A program made the translations under genes and the position numbers. Under the pieces are notes generated by a model. It was given only the letters and a program-made list of their open reading frames with translations, was not told the DNA's origin and ran no database searches. Below, in pieces: positions 1-6,222 of a DNA stretch of 6,404 bases. Origin of the DNA: an uncultured Oscillospiraceae bacterium (GTDB lineage: Bacteria; Bacillota_A; Clostridia; Oscillospirales; Oscillospiraceae); NCBI GenBank assembly GCA_934561335.1, contig CAKTGD010000094.1, forward strand, positions 1 through 6,404. Direction: 5' to 3'. Within the stretch, counting starts at the first letter, position 1; the number at the start of each line of letters is the position of its first letter.

Positions 1-37
1 AGGGCTTGCCGCCTGCAATTCACAGACAGCAAGCCCT
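1..37. repeat. 9-bp inverted repeat at the window edge (possible terminator hairpin)
   Basis: AGGGCTTGC at 1-9 is exactly complementary to GCAAGCCCT at 29-37, leaving a 19-base loop. Only a short run of T (37-39) follows, so this is a weak terminator at best. It may end a gene lying to the left of the window. It may also be a structured remnant beside the decayed sirtuin gene. The left arm begins at base 1, so the stem could be longer than seen. Confidence 0.4.
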
Positions 38-91
38 TTCAGCTGCTTGAACAATTTTTACTTCAAAATATTGTCTAGCTTTTTGGGGTCA

Positions 92-440
92 CTTCACCCT
101 GTCTGCCCACACTGCGGCAAGCCGATGACCATGAACCTGCGTTCTGACAACAAGTTTGTCGAGAATAAAGGCTGGCACAAAGCAGAGGAGAGTTATGAGA
201 ATTTCCTCCGTACCCGTGCGGGCGGAAAATCCTCTTTCTGGAATTAGGCGTAGGATACAATACCCCGTTATCATTAAATATCCGTTTTGGCAGATGACGG
301 CGAAGAATCCAAACGCAATCTACGCCTGTATCAATCAAGGACAGGCGGTTTGTCCGCAGGAGATCAAAAAGCAGTCTATCTGCATGGATGCAGATATTGG
401 ACAGGTTTTGCATAGCCTGTCCGTTGCTGCAATTCAATAA
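92..440 (+). pseudogene. Sir2-type NAD-dependent deacylase, C-terminal remnant with two frameshifts
   Basis: Three reading frames used in turn spell the C-terminal half of a Sir2-family protein. Frame one (about 92-228) gives a zinc-ribbon half CPHCGKPMTMNLRSDNKFVE followed by GWHKAEESYENFLR. Frame two (229-267) gives ILFLELGVGYNTP. Frame three (270-440) gives IIKYPFWQMTAKNPNAIYAC, then INQGQAVCPQEIKKQSIC and a DADIGQVL-type ending with TAA at 438-440. The order and phrases (MTMNLR, GWH..AERY, ELGVG.NTP.IIKYPFWQMT, DGDI) are those I recall for class M sirtuins (SirTM-like), which remove lipoyl/ADP-ribose-linked or acyl modifications using NAD. Each frame change needs one lost base: one in the A-run at 226-229 and one near 267-269. 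The NAD-binding Rossmann half, the catalytic His and the first zinc Cys pair are not in the window. Bases 1-91 do not match the family, so the gene also looks truncated at the 5' end. It is probably non-functional; sequencing error at two sites is the alternative. Confidence 0.8.
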
Positions 441-443
441 AAG

Positions 444-486
444 AAAGCAGTTCTAGCACGCGCGTACCGGGTGATAGAACTGCTTT
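444..486 (+). terminator. 12-bp hairpin after the sirtuin remnant, probable intrinsic terminator
   Basis: AAAGCAGTTCTA (444-455) pairs perfectly with TAGAACTGCTTT (475-486). An inner CAC/GTG pairing (457-459 with 471-473) extends it above one mismatch. The downstream tract (TTTAGCTTTT, 484-493) is T-rich but interrupted, so termination strength is uncertain. The hairpin starts four bases after the sirtuin stop codon, which is the normal place for that gene's terminator and suggests the 3' end of the old gene is intact. Confidence 0.55.
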
Positions 487-547
487 AGCTTTTCGGCATT
501 ATAGTATAGCTACCTTTGCATAGGGGCTTTTCTCGGAACTTCAATCC

Positions 548-567
548 ACTGTACCACGACTGTACCA
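548..567. repeat. Tandem direct repeat of ACTGTACCA
   Basis: ACTGTACCA occurs at 548-556 and again at 559-567, separated by CG, giving an 11-base period of about one helical turn. Such spacing suits a dimeric or paired DNA-binding protein, or a recombinase arm site, but nothing nearby identifies one. Chance is possible for two copies of nine bases. Confidence 0.5.
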
Positions 568-633
568 TTTTGGCGTGCAGCTTTATGAAACAGCGTGGCG
601 TTTTATACCCTTTGAAATTTGAAAAAGCTTGTT

Positions 634-651
634 CCCGTAAGGATTTACGGG
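634..651. repeat. 7-bp inverted repeat with 4-base loop
   Basis: CCCGTAA (634-640) and TTACGGG (645-651) form a compact hairpin with loop GGAT. The following bases are T-rich but interrupted, so it could be a weak terminator of some lost transcript. No adjacent gene supports that. Confidence 0.4.
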
Positions 652-882
652 TGTTTATGCTTCTTTATAGATTTATGAAATCAGGTCAAATTCTTCCGAT
701 ACCTAATTTTATATGGGATCAGTCTCCTTTACGCTTTCCTATGTAACTTTTAATTGCAGTACAAGAGATTCGGTTTCTCAATAGGGAACTTGGGAGCGGG
801 ATAGGCGCAGCTGATATTACATATTATTGAAGGAATATGCGGTTTTCTTAACAGAAACTTAATACAAACATGCGGAAAAATG

Positions 883-891
883 TGGTATGGT
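883..891 (+). promoter_or_regulatory. Probable extended -10 promoter of the large ATPase/reductase gene
   Basis: TGGTATGGT provides a TGN extended -10 followed by TATGGT (886-891). The position 17 bases upstream holds only a weak -35 (TACAAA, 863-868), which is typical when the extended -10 carries recognition. Transcription would begin near 898 and leave a leader of about 30 bases before the ATG at 929. I see no riboswitch or operator in so short a leader. Confidence 0.4.
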
Positions 892-917
892 ATGTAGCAT
901 CAATTATGAAACCCTAC

Positions 918-924
918 GGAGGAA
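918..924 (+). promoter_or_regulatory. Ribosome binding site fixing the start at 929
   Basis: GGAGGAA lies six bases (from the end of GGAGG) before the ATG at 929. The in-frame ATG at 887 has no such site, lies inside the -10 element and would add 14 residues unlike the family, so 929 is preferred. Confidence 0.85.
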
Positions 925-928
925 CCCC

Positions 929-3900
929 ATGAAAACCTATCGTGCTGGCATCGATATCGGCTCCACCACGGTCAAGCTGGTGGTGCTGGATGAGCAAGAC
1001 AATATTCTCTACGGCGATTACCGCCGCCATCAGGCCCATACCCAGCAGACCTTGTCCGTCCTGCTGAGCGAGGCGCGGGAGACGCTGGGCCAGTGCGCCC
1101 TGCGCTGCGCCATCACCGGCTCCGGCTCCATCAATCTGGGCCGGGCGCTGGAGATCCCCTTTGTGCAGGAGGTGGTGGCGGTGGCCTCGGCGCTGGAGCA
1201 CCGCTATCCCCAGACGGATGTGGCCATCGAGCTGGGCGGCGAGGATGCGAAGATCATCTATTTTACCGGCGGTCTGGAGGAGCGGATGAACGGCGTATGC
1301 GCCGGCGGTACCGGCTCATTTATCGACCAGATGGCCGCCCTGCTGCAAACGGACGCAAAGGGCCTTAACGACGCGGCGGCGGACTATCGGGAGTTGTATA
1401 CCATTGCCGCCCGGTGCGGTGTGTTTGCCAAAACCGACATCCAGCCCCTGATCAACGAGGGGGCTACCCGAGCTGATCTGGCCGCCTCGATCTTTCAGGC
1501 GGTGGTGAACCAGACCATTTCCGGCCTTGCCTGCGGCAAGCCCATCCGGGGCTGCGTAGCCTTTCTGGGCGGACCGCTCCACTTTCTGCCGGAGCTGAAA
1601 AAGGCGTTTATCCGCACGCTGCGCCTGACGCCGGAGCATATCGTTGACCCGGAGGATTCCCATCTGTTCGCCGCCATGGGCGCGGCGCTGGAGACGGAGC
1701 CGGACGCGGCGGCGCGGCCGATGGAAGAGCTGATCGAGCGGCTGTCTCAGGGGGTTGCCATGGCCTTTGAGATCAAGCGCCTGCCGCCGCTGTTTGCCGA
1801 CCGGGCGGAATTTGACCGTTTCTGCGCCCGCCATGCCCACGCGGTGGTCACCAAGGCGGATATTGATACATACGAGGGCGACTGCTTTCTGGGCATCGAT
1901 GCAGGCTCTACCACCACCAAGCTGGCGCTGACCGGTACGCAGGGGCAGCTCTTGTGGTCCTACTACGCCAACAACAGCGGCAGCCCCATCCACACCGCTA
2001 TGGCGGCGCTGGCGCAGCTGCGCACGCTGCTGCCGCCTGCCGCCCGCATTGCCCGCTCCTGCTCCACCGGCTACGGCGAGGCGCTGCTGAAGGCGGCCCT
2101 CCATCTGGACGAGGGCGAGGTGGAGACCATCGCCCACACCACGGCGGCGTCCTTCTTTGATCCGCAGGTGGATTGCGTGCTGGATATCGGCGGGCAGGAT
2201 ATGAAGTGCATTCGGTTGAAAAACGGCACGGTGGACAGCGTGATGCTCAACGAGGCGTGCTCCTCCGGGTGCGGATCGTTTCTGGAAAACTTTGCCAACT
2301 CTCTGGGCTTTACGGCGGCGCAGTTTGCCGACGAGGCGCTGTTTGCTCAGCACCCGGTGGATCTGGGTACCCGCTGCACCGTGTTCATGAACTCCAACGT
2401 GAAGCAGGCCCAAAAGGAGGGTGCGGCCGTGTCGGATATCTCCGCAGGACTGGCCTATTCCGTGATCAAAAACGCGCTTTTCAAGGTCATCAAGCTGGCT
2501 GACGCCCGCGAACTGGGAGAGCATATCGTGGTGCAGGGGGGTACCTTTTATAATAAGGCCGTTCTGCGCGCCTTCGAGCGTATCGCCGGTGTGGAGGCAG
2601 TGTGCCCGGACATCTCCGGGCTGATGGGCGCGTTCGGCGCGGCGCTGATCGCCCGGGACCGCTACTGCAGCCAGCCCACCGCCACGCTGGACTTTGCGCA
2701 GATCGCCGCGCTGACCTTTTCCACAAAAACCGCACGGTGCGGCGGGTGTGAGAACAACTGTCTGCTGACTGTCAGCACCTTTTCCGATGGCGGGCGCTAT
2801 ATCTCCGGCAACCGCTGCGAGAAGCGGGTGAAGAACGCCGGTGCAGCCCAACCGGGCGCCAACATGATGGCCTATAAGCGGCAGCGCCTGTTCGATTACC
2901 CGGCGCTGGAGGAGGACAAAGCCGGCAGAGGCGTGATCGGTATTCCGCGGGTGCTGAACCTGTATGAAAACTTTCCCTATTGGGCCACCTTCTTCCGTCA
3001 GCTGGGCTTTCGGGTGGTGGTATCCCCCTTCTCCACACGGGCCATCTATGAAATGGGCATGGAGTCTATTCCCTCTGAATCGGAGTGCTATCCTGCCAAG
3101 CTGGCGCACGGCCATGTGGAATGGCTGGCGCGGCACGGCGTGACCACGATTTTCCACCCCTGCGTATTCTATGAATATCAGGAGACGCCTGATGCCCAGA
3201 ACCACTATAACTGTCCTATGGTGGTGTCCTATCCGGAGAACCTGAAAAACAACGTGGAGGCTATTACCACCGGCCAGGTGCGGTATATCCGGCCCTTTAT
3301 TGCCTTTACCAGCGAGAAAACGGCGGAAAACCGGTTGGTCAAGCTGTGCCGCGAGGTGTGGAACATCCCTGCCGCTCAGGTGCGCGCCGCCGCACGGGCG
3401 GCATGGGCGGAGCAGCGCCGCGCCAAGGACGATATCCGCGCCGAGGGCCGACGCCGTCTGGCGGAGATGGAGCGGGAAGGCAAGCGGGGCGTGGTGCTGG
3501 CGGGGAGACCCTACCACATCGACCCGGAGATCAACCACGGAATCCCGGAACTGATCGCCTCCTACGGCCTGTATGTGTTCACGGAGGACAGCTTGCCGCT
3601 GGATACGCCGCCCCAACGGCCTCTGCGGGTGGTGGATCAGTGGGTGTTCCACTCCCGGCTGTACGCTGCGGCGGAGTTTGTAGGCAGACGGGACGATCTG
3701 GAGCTGATACAGCTGTTCTCCTTCGGCTGCGGTCTGGATGCGGTTACTACCGATCAGGTGTGCGAGATTCTGGAGAAATGCAACAAGCTTTATACGGTGC
3801 TGAAGATCGATGAGGTGAATAATCTGGGTGCGGCGCGGATTCGTGTCCGCAGCCTGCTGGCCGCCATGAATATGCGGCAAAAGCAGCATATCTGCGCCCA

Positions 3901-5155
3901 CGCGCAGCCCCTGAGCTATCAGCGCGCCACTTTTACCAAGGAGATGTATGACGCAGGCTATACGATCCTGGCGCCGGAGATGTCTCCCATTCATTTTGAT
4001 GTGATCGAGCCGGTGTTCCGCCGCCACGGCTACCATGTGGAGATATTAAATAACGCCACACGCAGGGCGGTGGACGTGGGCTTGCAGTACGTCAACAACG
4101 ACGCCTGCTATCCCTCTATCCTATCGGTGGGCCAATTAATGGAGGCAGTGCTGTCGGGGCGGTACGATACCGATAAGCTGGCCCTCATCATGACCCAGAC
4201 AGGCGGCTGCTGCCGGGCCAGCAACTATGTGGCTTTTATACGCCGGGCGCTGGATAAGGCGGGGCTGGGCCACATTCCCGTTATCTCCCTGAATCTCAAC
4301 GGTATGGAAAAGAACGAGGGCTTCCGCATTTCACCGGCCATGGCGCTGTCCGCCCTGCGGCAGCTGACCTTCGGCGATCTGCTGATGCGCTGCCTGTACC
4401 GCACCAGACCCTATGAAGCGGTGGCCGGTTCGGCAAATGCGCTCCATGCAAAATGGCGGGATATTGCCATTGCCTACGCCATGGGGGAAAAGACCGGCTA
4501 TTCCTACGGCGGCATCTGCCGGGGCATCGTGGCGGATTTTGACGCCCTGCCGCTGAAGGAGGGACTCCGCAAGCCCCGGGTAGGCATCGTAGGAGAGATT
4601 CTGGTGAAGTATATGCCCCTTGCCAACAACTATCTGGTGGACCTGCTGGAGCAGGAGGGGGCAGAGGCGGTGGTACCGGATCTGACCGATTTTCTGGTGG
4701 AGTGTATCTACCAGCAGCGCTATAAGCACGACTATCTGGGCACGGCGTGGACCTCCAGCCTGCTGGCAAAGGTGGGCGTTGACGGCATTGAGGCTGTTCG
4801 CAGACCTGCCGTGGAGGCTTTGCGTGCCAGCCGCCGTTTTGATCCCCCCACGCCCATGGAGCATATTGCCGATCTGGCCAAGCCCTTTTTGTCGCTGGGC
4901 AACCAGTATGGTGAGGGATGGTTCCTGTGCGGCGAAATGGCGGAGCTGCTGACGAATGGCGTACCCAATATTGTGTGCATCCAGCCCTTCGGATGCCTGC
5001 CCAACCATGTGGTGGGCAAGGGCGTGATCAAGGCGCTGAAGGCGGCCTATCCCCAGGCCAACATTGCCGCCGTGGACTACGATCCCGGCGCCAGCGAGGT
5101 GAACCAGCTGAACCGCATCAAGCTGATGCTGTCTGCCGCCAGAAAGAACCTGTGA
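929..5155 (+). CDS. Fused acyl-CoA dehydratase activase-type ATPase / double-cubane-like reductase
   Basis: This 1408-residue cytoplasmic protein fuses parts usually seen as separate subunits. Residues 1-255 and about 319-577 are two BadF/BadG/HgdC ATPase domains. Their phosphate motifs are GIDIGSTT (7-14) and GIDAGSTT (322-329); their second motifs are ELGGEDAK (101-108) and DIGGQDMK (419-426). Each has the two cysteines that in HgdC hold one [4Fe-4S] cluster between monomers: C124/C163 and C444/C483. Residues 604-630 carry a CxxCxxxC motif plus a later cysteine (C604, C607, C611, C630). Residues about 669-800 look like DUF2229 (IGIPRVLNLYENFPYW, then SECYPAKL). From about 855 (VLAGRPYHIDPEINHG) to the end the sequence resembles the HgdB/COG3581 part, with conserved-looking C934, C1060, C1094, C1095 and C1356. 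The expected role is ATP-driven transfer of very low-potential electrons to an Fe-S active site; the substrate is unknown. No HgdA/HgdB genes are adjacent. The gene appears monocistronic, between its own promoter and a strong terminator. Family assignment is firm; function is inferred. Confidence 0.93.
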   Translation: MKTYRAGIDIGSTTVKLVVLDEQDNILYGDYRRHQAHTQQTLSVLLSEARETLGQCALRCAITGSGSINLGRALEIPFVQEVVAVASALEHRYPQTDVAIELGGEDAKIIYFTGGLEERMNGVCAGGTGSFIDQMAALLQTDAKGLNDAAADYRELYTIAARCGVFAKTDIQPLINEGATRADLAASIFQAVVNQTISGLACGKPIRGCVAFLGGPLHFLPELKKAFIRTLRLTPEHIVDPEDSHLFAAMGAALETEPDAAARPMEELIERLSQGVAMAFEIKRLPPLFADRAEFDRFCARHAHAVVTKADIDTYEGDCFLGIDAGSTTTKLALTGTQGQLLWSYYANNSGSPIHTAMAALAQLRTLLPPAARIARSCSTGYGEALLKAALHLDEGEVETIAHTTAASFFDPQVDCVLDIGGQDMKCIRLKNGTVDSVMLNEACSSGCGSFLENFANSLGFTAAQFADEALFAQHPVDLGTRCTVFMNSNVKQAQKEGAAVSDISAGLAYSVIKNALFKVIKLADARELGEHIVVQGGTFYNKAVLRAFERIAGVEAVCPDISGLMGAFGAALIARDRYCSQPTATLDFAQIAALTFSTKTARCGGCENNCLLTVSTFSDGGRYISGNRCEKRVKNAGAAQPGANMMAYKRQRLFDYPALEEDKAGRGVIGIPRVLNLYENFPYWATFFRQLGFRVVVSPFSTRAIYEMGMESIPSESECYPAKLAHGHVEWLARHGVTTIFHPCVFYEYQETPDAQNHYNCPMVVSYPENLKNNVEAITTGQVRYIRPFIAFTSEKTAENRLVKLCREVWNIPAAQVRAAARAAWAEQRRAKDDIRAEGRRRLAEMEREGKRGVVLAGRPYHIDPEINHGIPELIASYGLYVFTEDSLPLDTPPQRPLRVVDQWVFHSRLYAAAEFVGRRDDLELIQLFSFGCGLDAVTTDQVCEILEKCNKLYTVLKIDEVNNLGAARIRVRSLLAAMNMRQKQHICAHAQPLSYQRATFTKEMYDAGYTILAPEMSPIHFDVIEPVFRRHGYHVEILNNATRRAVDVGLQYVNNDACYPSILSVGQLMEAVLSGRYDTDKLALIMTQTGGCCRASNYVAFIRRALDKAGLGHIPVISLNLNGMEKNEGFRISPAMALSALRQLTFGDLLMRCLYRTRPYEAVAGSANALHAKWRDIAIAYAMGEKTGYSYGGICRGIVADFDALPLKEGLRKPRVGIVGEILVKYMPLANNYLVDLLEQEGAEAVVPDLTDFLVECIYQQRYKHDYLGTAWTSSLLAKVGVDGIEAVRRPAVEALRASRRFDPPTPMEHIADLAKPFLSLGNQYGEGWFLCGEMAELLTNGVPNIVCIQPFGCLPNHVVGKGVIKALKAAYPQANIAAVDYDPGASEVNQLNRIKLMLSAARKNL

Positions 5156-5167
5156 TGCTGCAAAAGG

Positions 5168-5204
5168 GGGCGCGGGCCGATTCGGCCCGCGCCCTCTCTT
5201 TTTT
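5168..5204 (+). terminator. Strong intrinsic terminator of the large gene
   Basis: A 12-bp G+C-rich stem (5168-5179 with 5183-5194, loop ATT) is followed by TCTCTTTTTT (5195-5204). It starts 12 bases after the stop codon of the 1408-codon gene. It separates that gene from the phosphatase, which has its own promoter immediately after. Confidence 0.92.
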
Positions 5205-5216
5205 GTAAATCCCGGC

Positions 5217-5245
5217 TTGCAATCCGGGACGGAACGTGGTATGAT
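5217..5245 (+). promoter_or_regulatory. Sigma-A promoter of the phosphatase gene
   Basis: TTGCAA (5217-5222) and TATGAT (5240-5245) are separated by exactly 17 bases. A TGG just before the -10 makes it an extended -10. Transcription should begin near 5252, leaving a leader of about 25 bases that consists mainly of the ribosome binding site. Confidence 0.8.
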
Positions 5246-5262
5246 CGGGCCGAAACTGAACA

Positions 5263-5269
5263 GGGAGGA
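5263..5269 (+). promoter_or_regulatory. Ribosome binding site fixing the start at 5277
   Basis: GGGAGGA lies seven bases before the ATG at 5277. The in-frame TTG at 5217 that could lengthen the protein by 20 residues coincides with the -35 box, so it cannot be the start of the main transcript. Confidence 0.85.
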
Positions 5270-5276
5270 AACGACA

Positions 5277-5918
5277 ATGGCATATAAGACCTACCTTTTC
5301 GATATGGACGGCACACTGCTGGACACCCTTGCCGATCTGGCTGCCGCTGTCAACCATACGCTGGCGCAGTATGGCTATCCCCAGCGCACGGTGGAGCAGG
5401 TGCGCAAGGGCTTGGGCAACGGCGCGGTAAAGCTGATGGCCGCTATGCTGCCTCAGGGAGAGGAAACGCCCGGCTTCGCGGATATTATGCGGGACTATCG
5501 GGCGTGGTATCAGGAGCATTCCTGCGTGGCCACCGCACCCTATCCCGGCATTCCGGAGCTGTTGGCGGCGCTGCGGCAGCGGGGCTGCCGTGTCGGCATC
5601 GTGTCCAACAAGCCGGACGCCACCGTGCAGCGTCTGGCCGAGCAGTTTTTCCCCGGCGTGCCGGCATTTGGCGAAAGCCCGGCGTGTCCCCGCAAGCCGG
5701 CGCCGGACATGGTATACCGGGCGCTGGAAGAGCTGGGGGCCGGCCGGGAGGACGCCGTCTATGTGGGCGACAGCGAGGTGGACGTGGCCACGGCCCGGAA
5801 TGCGGGACTGCCGCTGATCGGGGTGAGCTGGGGCTTCCGGGGGCGTCAGGCGCTGGAGGATTGCGGCGCGGCGCAGATTGCCGATACGGCGGCGGAAGTG
5901 GCGGAATTTCCCCGTTGA
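5277..5918 (+). CDS. HAD-superfamily phosphatase, phosphoglycolate phosphatase-like
   Basis: The 213-residue protein has all four haloacid dehalogenase motifs in order. Motif I is FDMDGTLLDT (8-17), with nucleophile D9 and acid/base D11. Motif II is GIVSN with S110. Motif III is K140 in RKPAPD. Motif IV is GDSEVD, with D165 and D169 binding Mg2+. The helical insert between motif I and motif II (about 16-85) is a subfamily IA cap, and length and layout match Gph. Gph hydrolyses 2-phosphoglycolate, which arises from DNA repair or side reactions, to glycolate. Substrate use in this subfamily cannot be read from sequence, and related members act on pyrophosphate or sugar phosphates. It is soluble and has no signal peptide. 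It has its own promoter and no gene overlapping it. Its TGA stop (5916-5918) lies inside the -35 box of the thrS promoter. I see no terminator between the two, so some read-through into the T-box leader is likely. Confidence 0.88.
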   Translation: MAYKTYLFDMDGTLLDTLADLAAAVNHTLAQYGYPQRTVEQVRKGLGNGAVKLMAAMLPQGEETPGFADIMRDYRAWYQEHSCVATAPYPGIPELLAALRQRGCRVGIVSNKPDATVQRLAEQFFPGVPAFGESPACPRKPAPDMVYRALEELGAGREDAVYVGDSEVDVATARNAGLPLIGVSWGFRGRQALEDCGAAQIADTAAEVAEFPR

Positions 5919-5943
5919 CAAGCGGGGAAAAGAAGATTATAAT
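5915..5943 (+). promoter_or_regulatory. Perfect consensus sigma-A promoter for the T-box/thrS unit
   Basis: TTGACA (5915-5920) and TATAAT (5938-5943) both match the consensus exactly, with the ideal 17-base spacer. The stop codon of the phosphatase gene is embedded in the -35. Transcription should start at about 5950. A maximal promoter is sensible for a gene throttled afterwards by transcription attenuation. Confidence 0.93.
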
Positions 5944-6120
5944 ACGGTAATCAAAAGCGATGATGGAGAAGAAGCTGCCAACCAGCGGCCAAAGAGAGGG
6001 ATGTCACGGCTGAAAGCATCCTGCCTGACGGTGCGGCCTGTACCACTCCGGAGCTGCCTGCGAGGAGCAGGACGGGGGTTTCCCGTTACAGGAACCGAAA
6101 GCGACGGCTTATGCCGTAAG

Positions 6121-6162
6121 CAGGGTGGAACCGTGGCGTAAAGTTTCTTTACCTCACCCCTG
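6121..6162 (+). promoter_or_regulatory. T-box antiterminator
   Basis: CAGGG (6121-6125) pairs with CCCTG (6158-6162), and GTG (6133-6135) with CAC (6155-6157). Between them on the 5' side is the seven-base bulge TGGAACC (6126-6132) that pairs with the tRNA acceptor end. A small hairpin GTAAAG/CTTTAC (6138-6143, 6147-6152) caps the element. The 3' strand is the same sequence that forms the left arm of the terminator, so the two structures exclude each other. Confidence 0.88.
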
Positions 6163-6190
6163 AAACACATCAGGGGTGGGGTTATTTTTA
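6152..6190 (+). terminator. T-box regulated intrinsic terminator
   Basis: A 12-bp stem (6152-6163 with 6170-6181, one T-G wobble, loop AACACA) is followed by TTATTTTTA (6182-6190). It forms when tRNA-Thr is charged and stops transcription before thrS. Confidence 0.92.
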
Positions 6191-6207
6191 TACCTGCCCC
6201 CAACGAC

Positions 6208-6214
6208 AAGGAGG
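6208..6214 (+). promoter_or_regulatory. Ribosome binding site of thrS
   Basis: AAGGAGG is eight bases before the ATG at 6223 but only two before the in-frame ATG at 6217. The later codon is therefore the likely start. Confidence 0.85.
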
Positions 6215-6222
6215 ATATGACC

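Larger units (their letters stand above)
494..881. other. Gene-free A+T-rich spacer
   Basis: I find no credible gene here on either strand. The longest plus-strand open stretch (516-746) would need a TTG start, has no ribosome binding site and matches nothing I know. The spacer contains a tandem repeat (548-567), a small inverted repeat (634-651) and, toward its right end, the approach to the promoter of the large gene. A hand count of 601-660 gives 21 G+C of 60 bases, against 43 of 60 at 1081-1140. The spacer therefore differs in composition from the genes to its right. Confidence 0.6.
5950..6190 (+). promoter_or_regulatory. T-box leader controlling thrS (tRNA-Thr sensing)
   Basis: The leader senses uncharged tRNA-Thr in cis. 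Stem I has the AGAGAGGG element (5993-6000) and a distal stem GGATG/CATCC (5999-6003, 6017-6021) around a CGGCTGAAAG loop (6007-6016). The likely specifier is ACC (6042-6044), a threonine codon, followed by A and then by CTCC (6046-6049), which can pair with GGAG (5965-5968). Stem II is ACGGG/CCCGT (6072-6076, 6082-6086); its loop GGTT (6077-6080) can pair with AACC (6093-6096) as the pseudoknot. Stem III is ACGGC/GCCGT (6104-6108, 6113-6117). The T-box sequence AGGGTGGAACCGTGGC is at 6122-6137. The bulge base after TGG is A, predicting a tRNA with U at position 73. Binding of uncharged tRNA should stabilise the antiterminator and allow transcription of thrS. The T-box assignment is firm; the exact specifier register is slightly less so. 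Confidence 0.93.

Noticed and set aside
1..78. Open frame in the first 78 bases ending at TAG (76-78), possibly the end of an upstream gene
   Set aside because: Twenty-five codons with no recognisable motif, overlapping the inverted repeat; too short to call without sequence to the left.
516..746. A 76-codon plus-strand frame in the spacer
   Set aside because: It has a TTG start, no ribosome binding site and no recognisable domain, and it includes the inverted repeat at 634-651.
887..928. An upstream ATG adding 14 residues to the large protein
   Set aside because: The codon lies within the -10 element and lacks a ribosome binding site. The ATG at 929 has GGAGG at ideal spacing and begins right before the GIDIGSTT motif, as in relatives.
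1316..4036. A 906-codon open frame on the minus strand inside the large gene
   Set aside because: It is the antisense shadow of a G+C-rich gene with strong third-position bias. Its translation is rich in H, R, Q and G without family motifs, while the plus frame carries unmistakable conserved domains.
5118..5921. A 267-codon minus-strand frame over the phosphatase gene and terminator
   Set aside because: It runs through the intrinsic terminator and two promoters, has no recognisable motif, and opposes a gene with all four HAD motifs.
5878..6141. An 87-codon plus-strand frame through the thrS leader
   Set aside because: It crosses the promoter and the structured T-box RNA; the RNA features explain the sequence fully.
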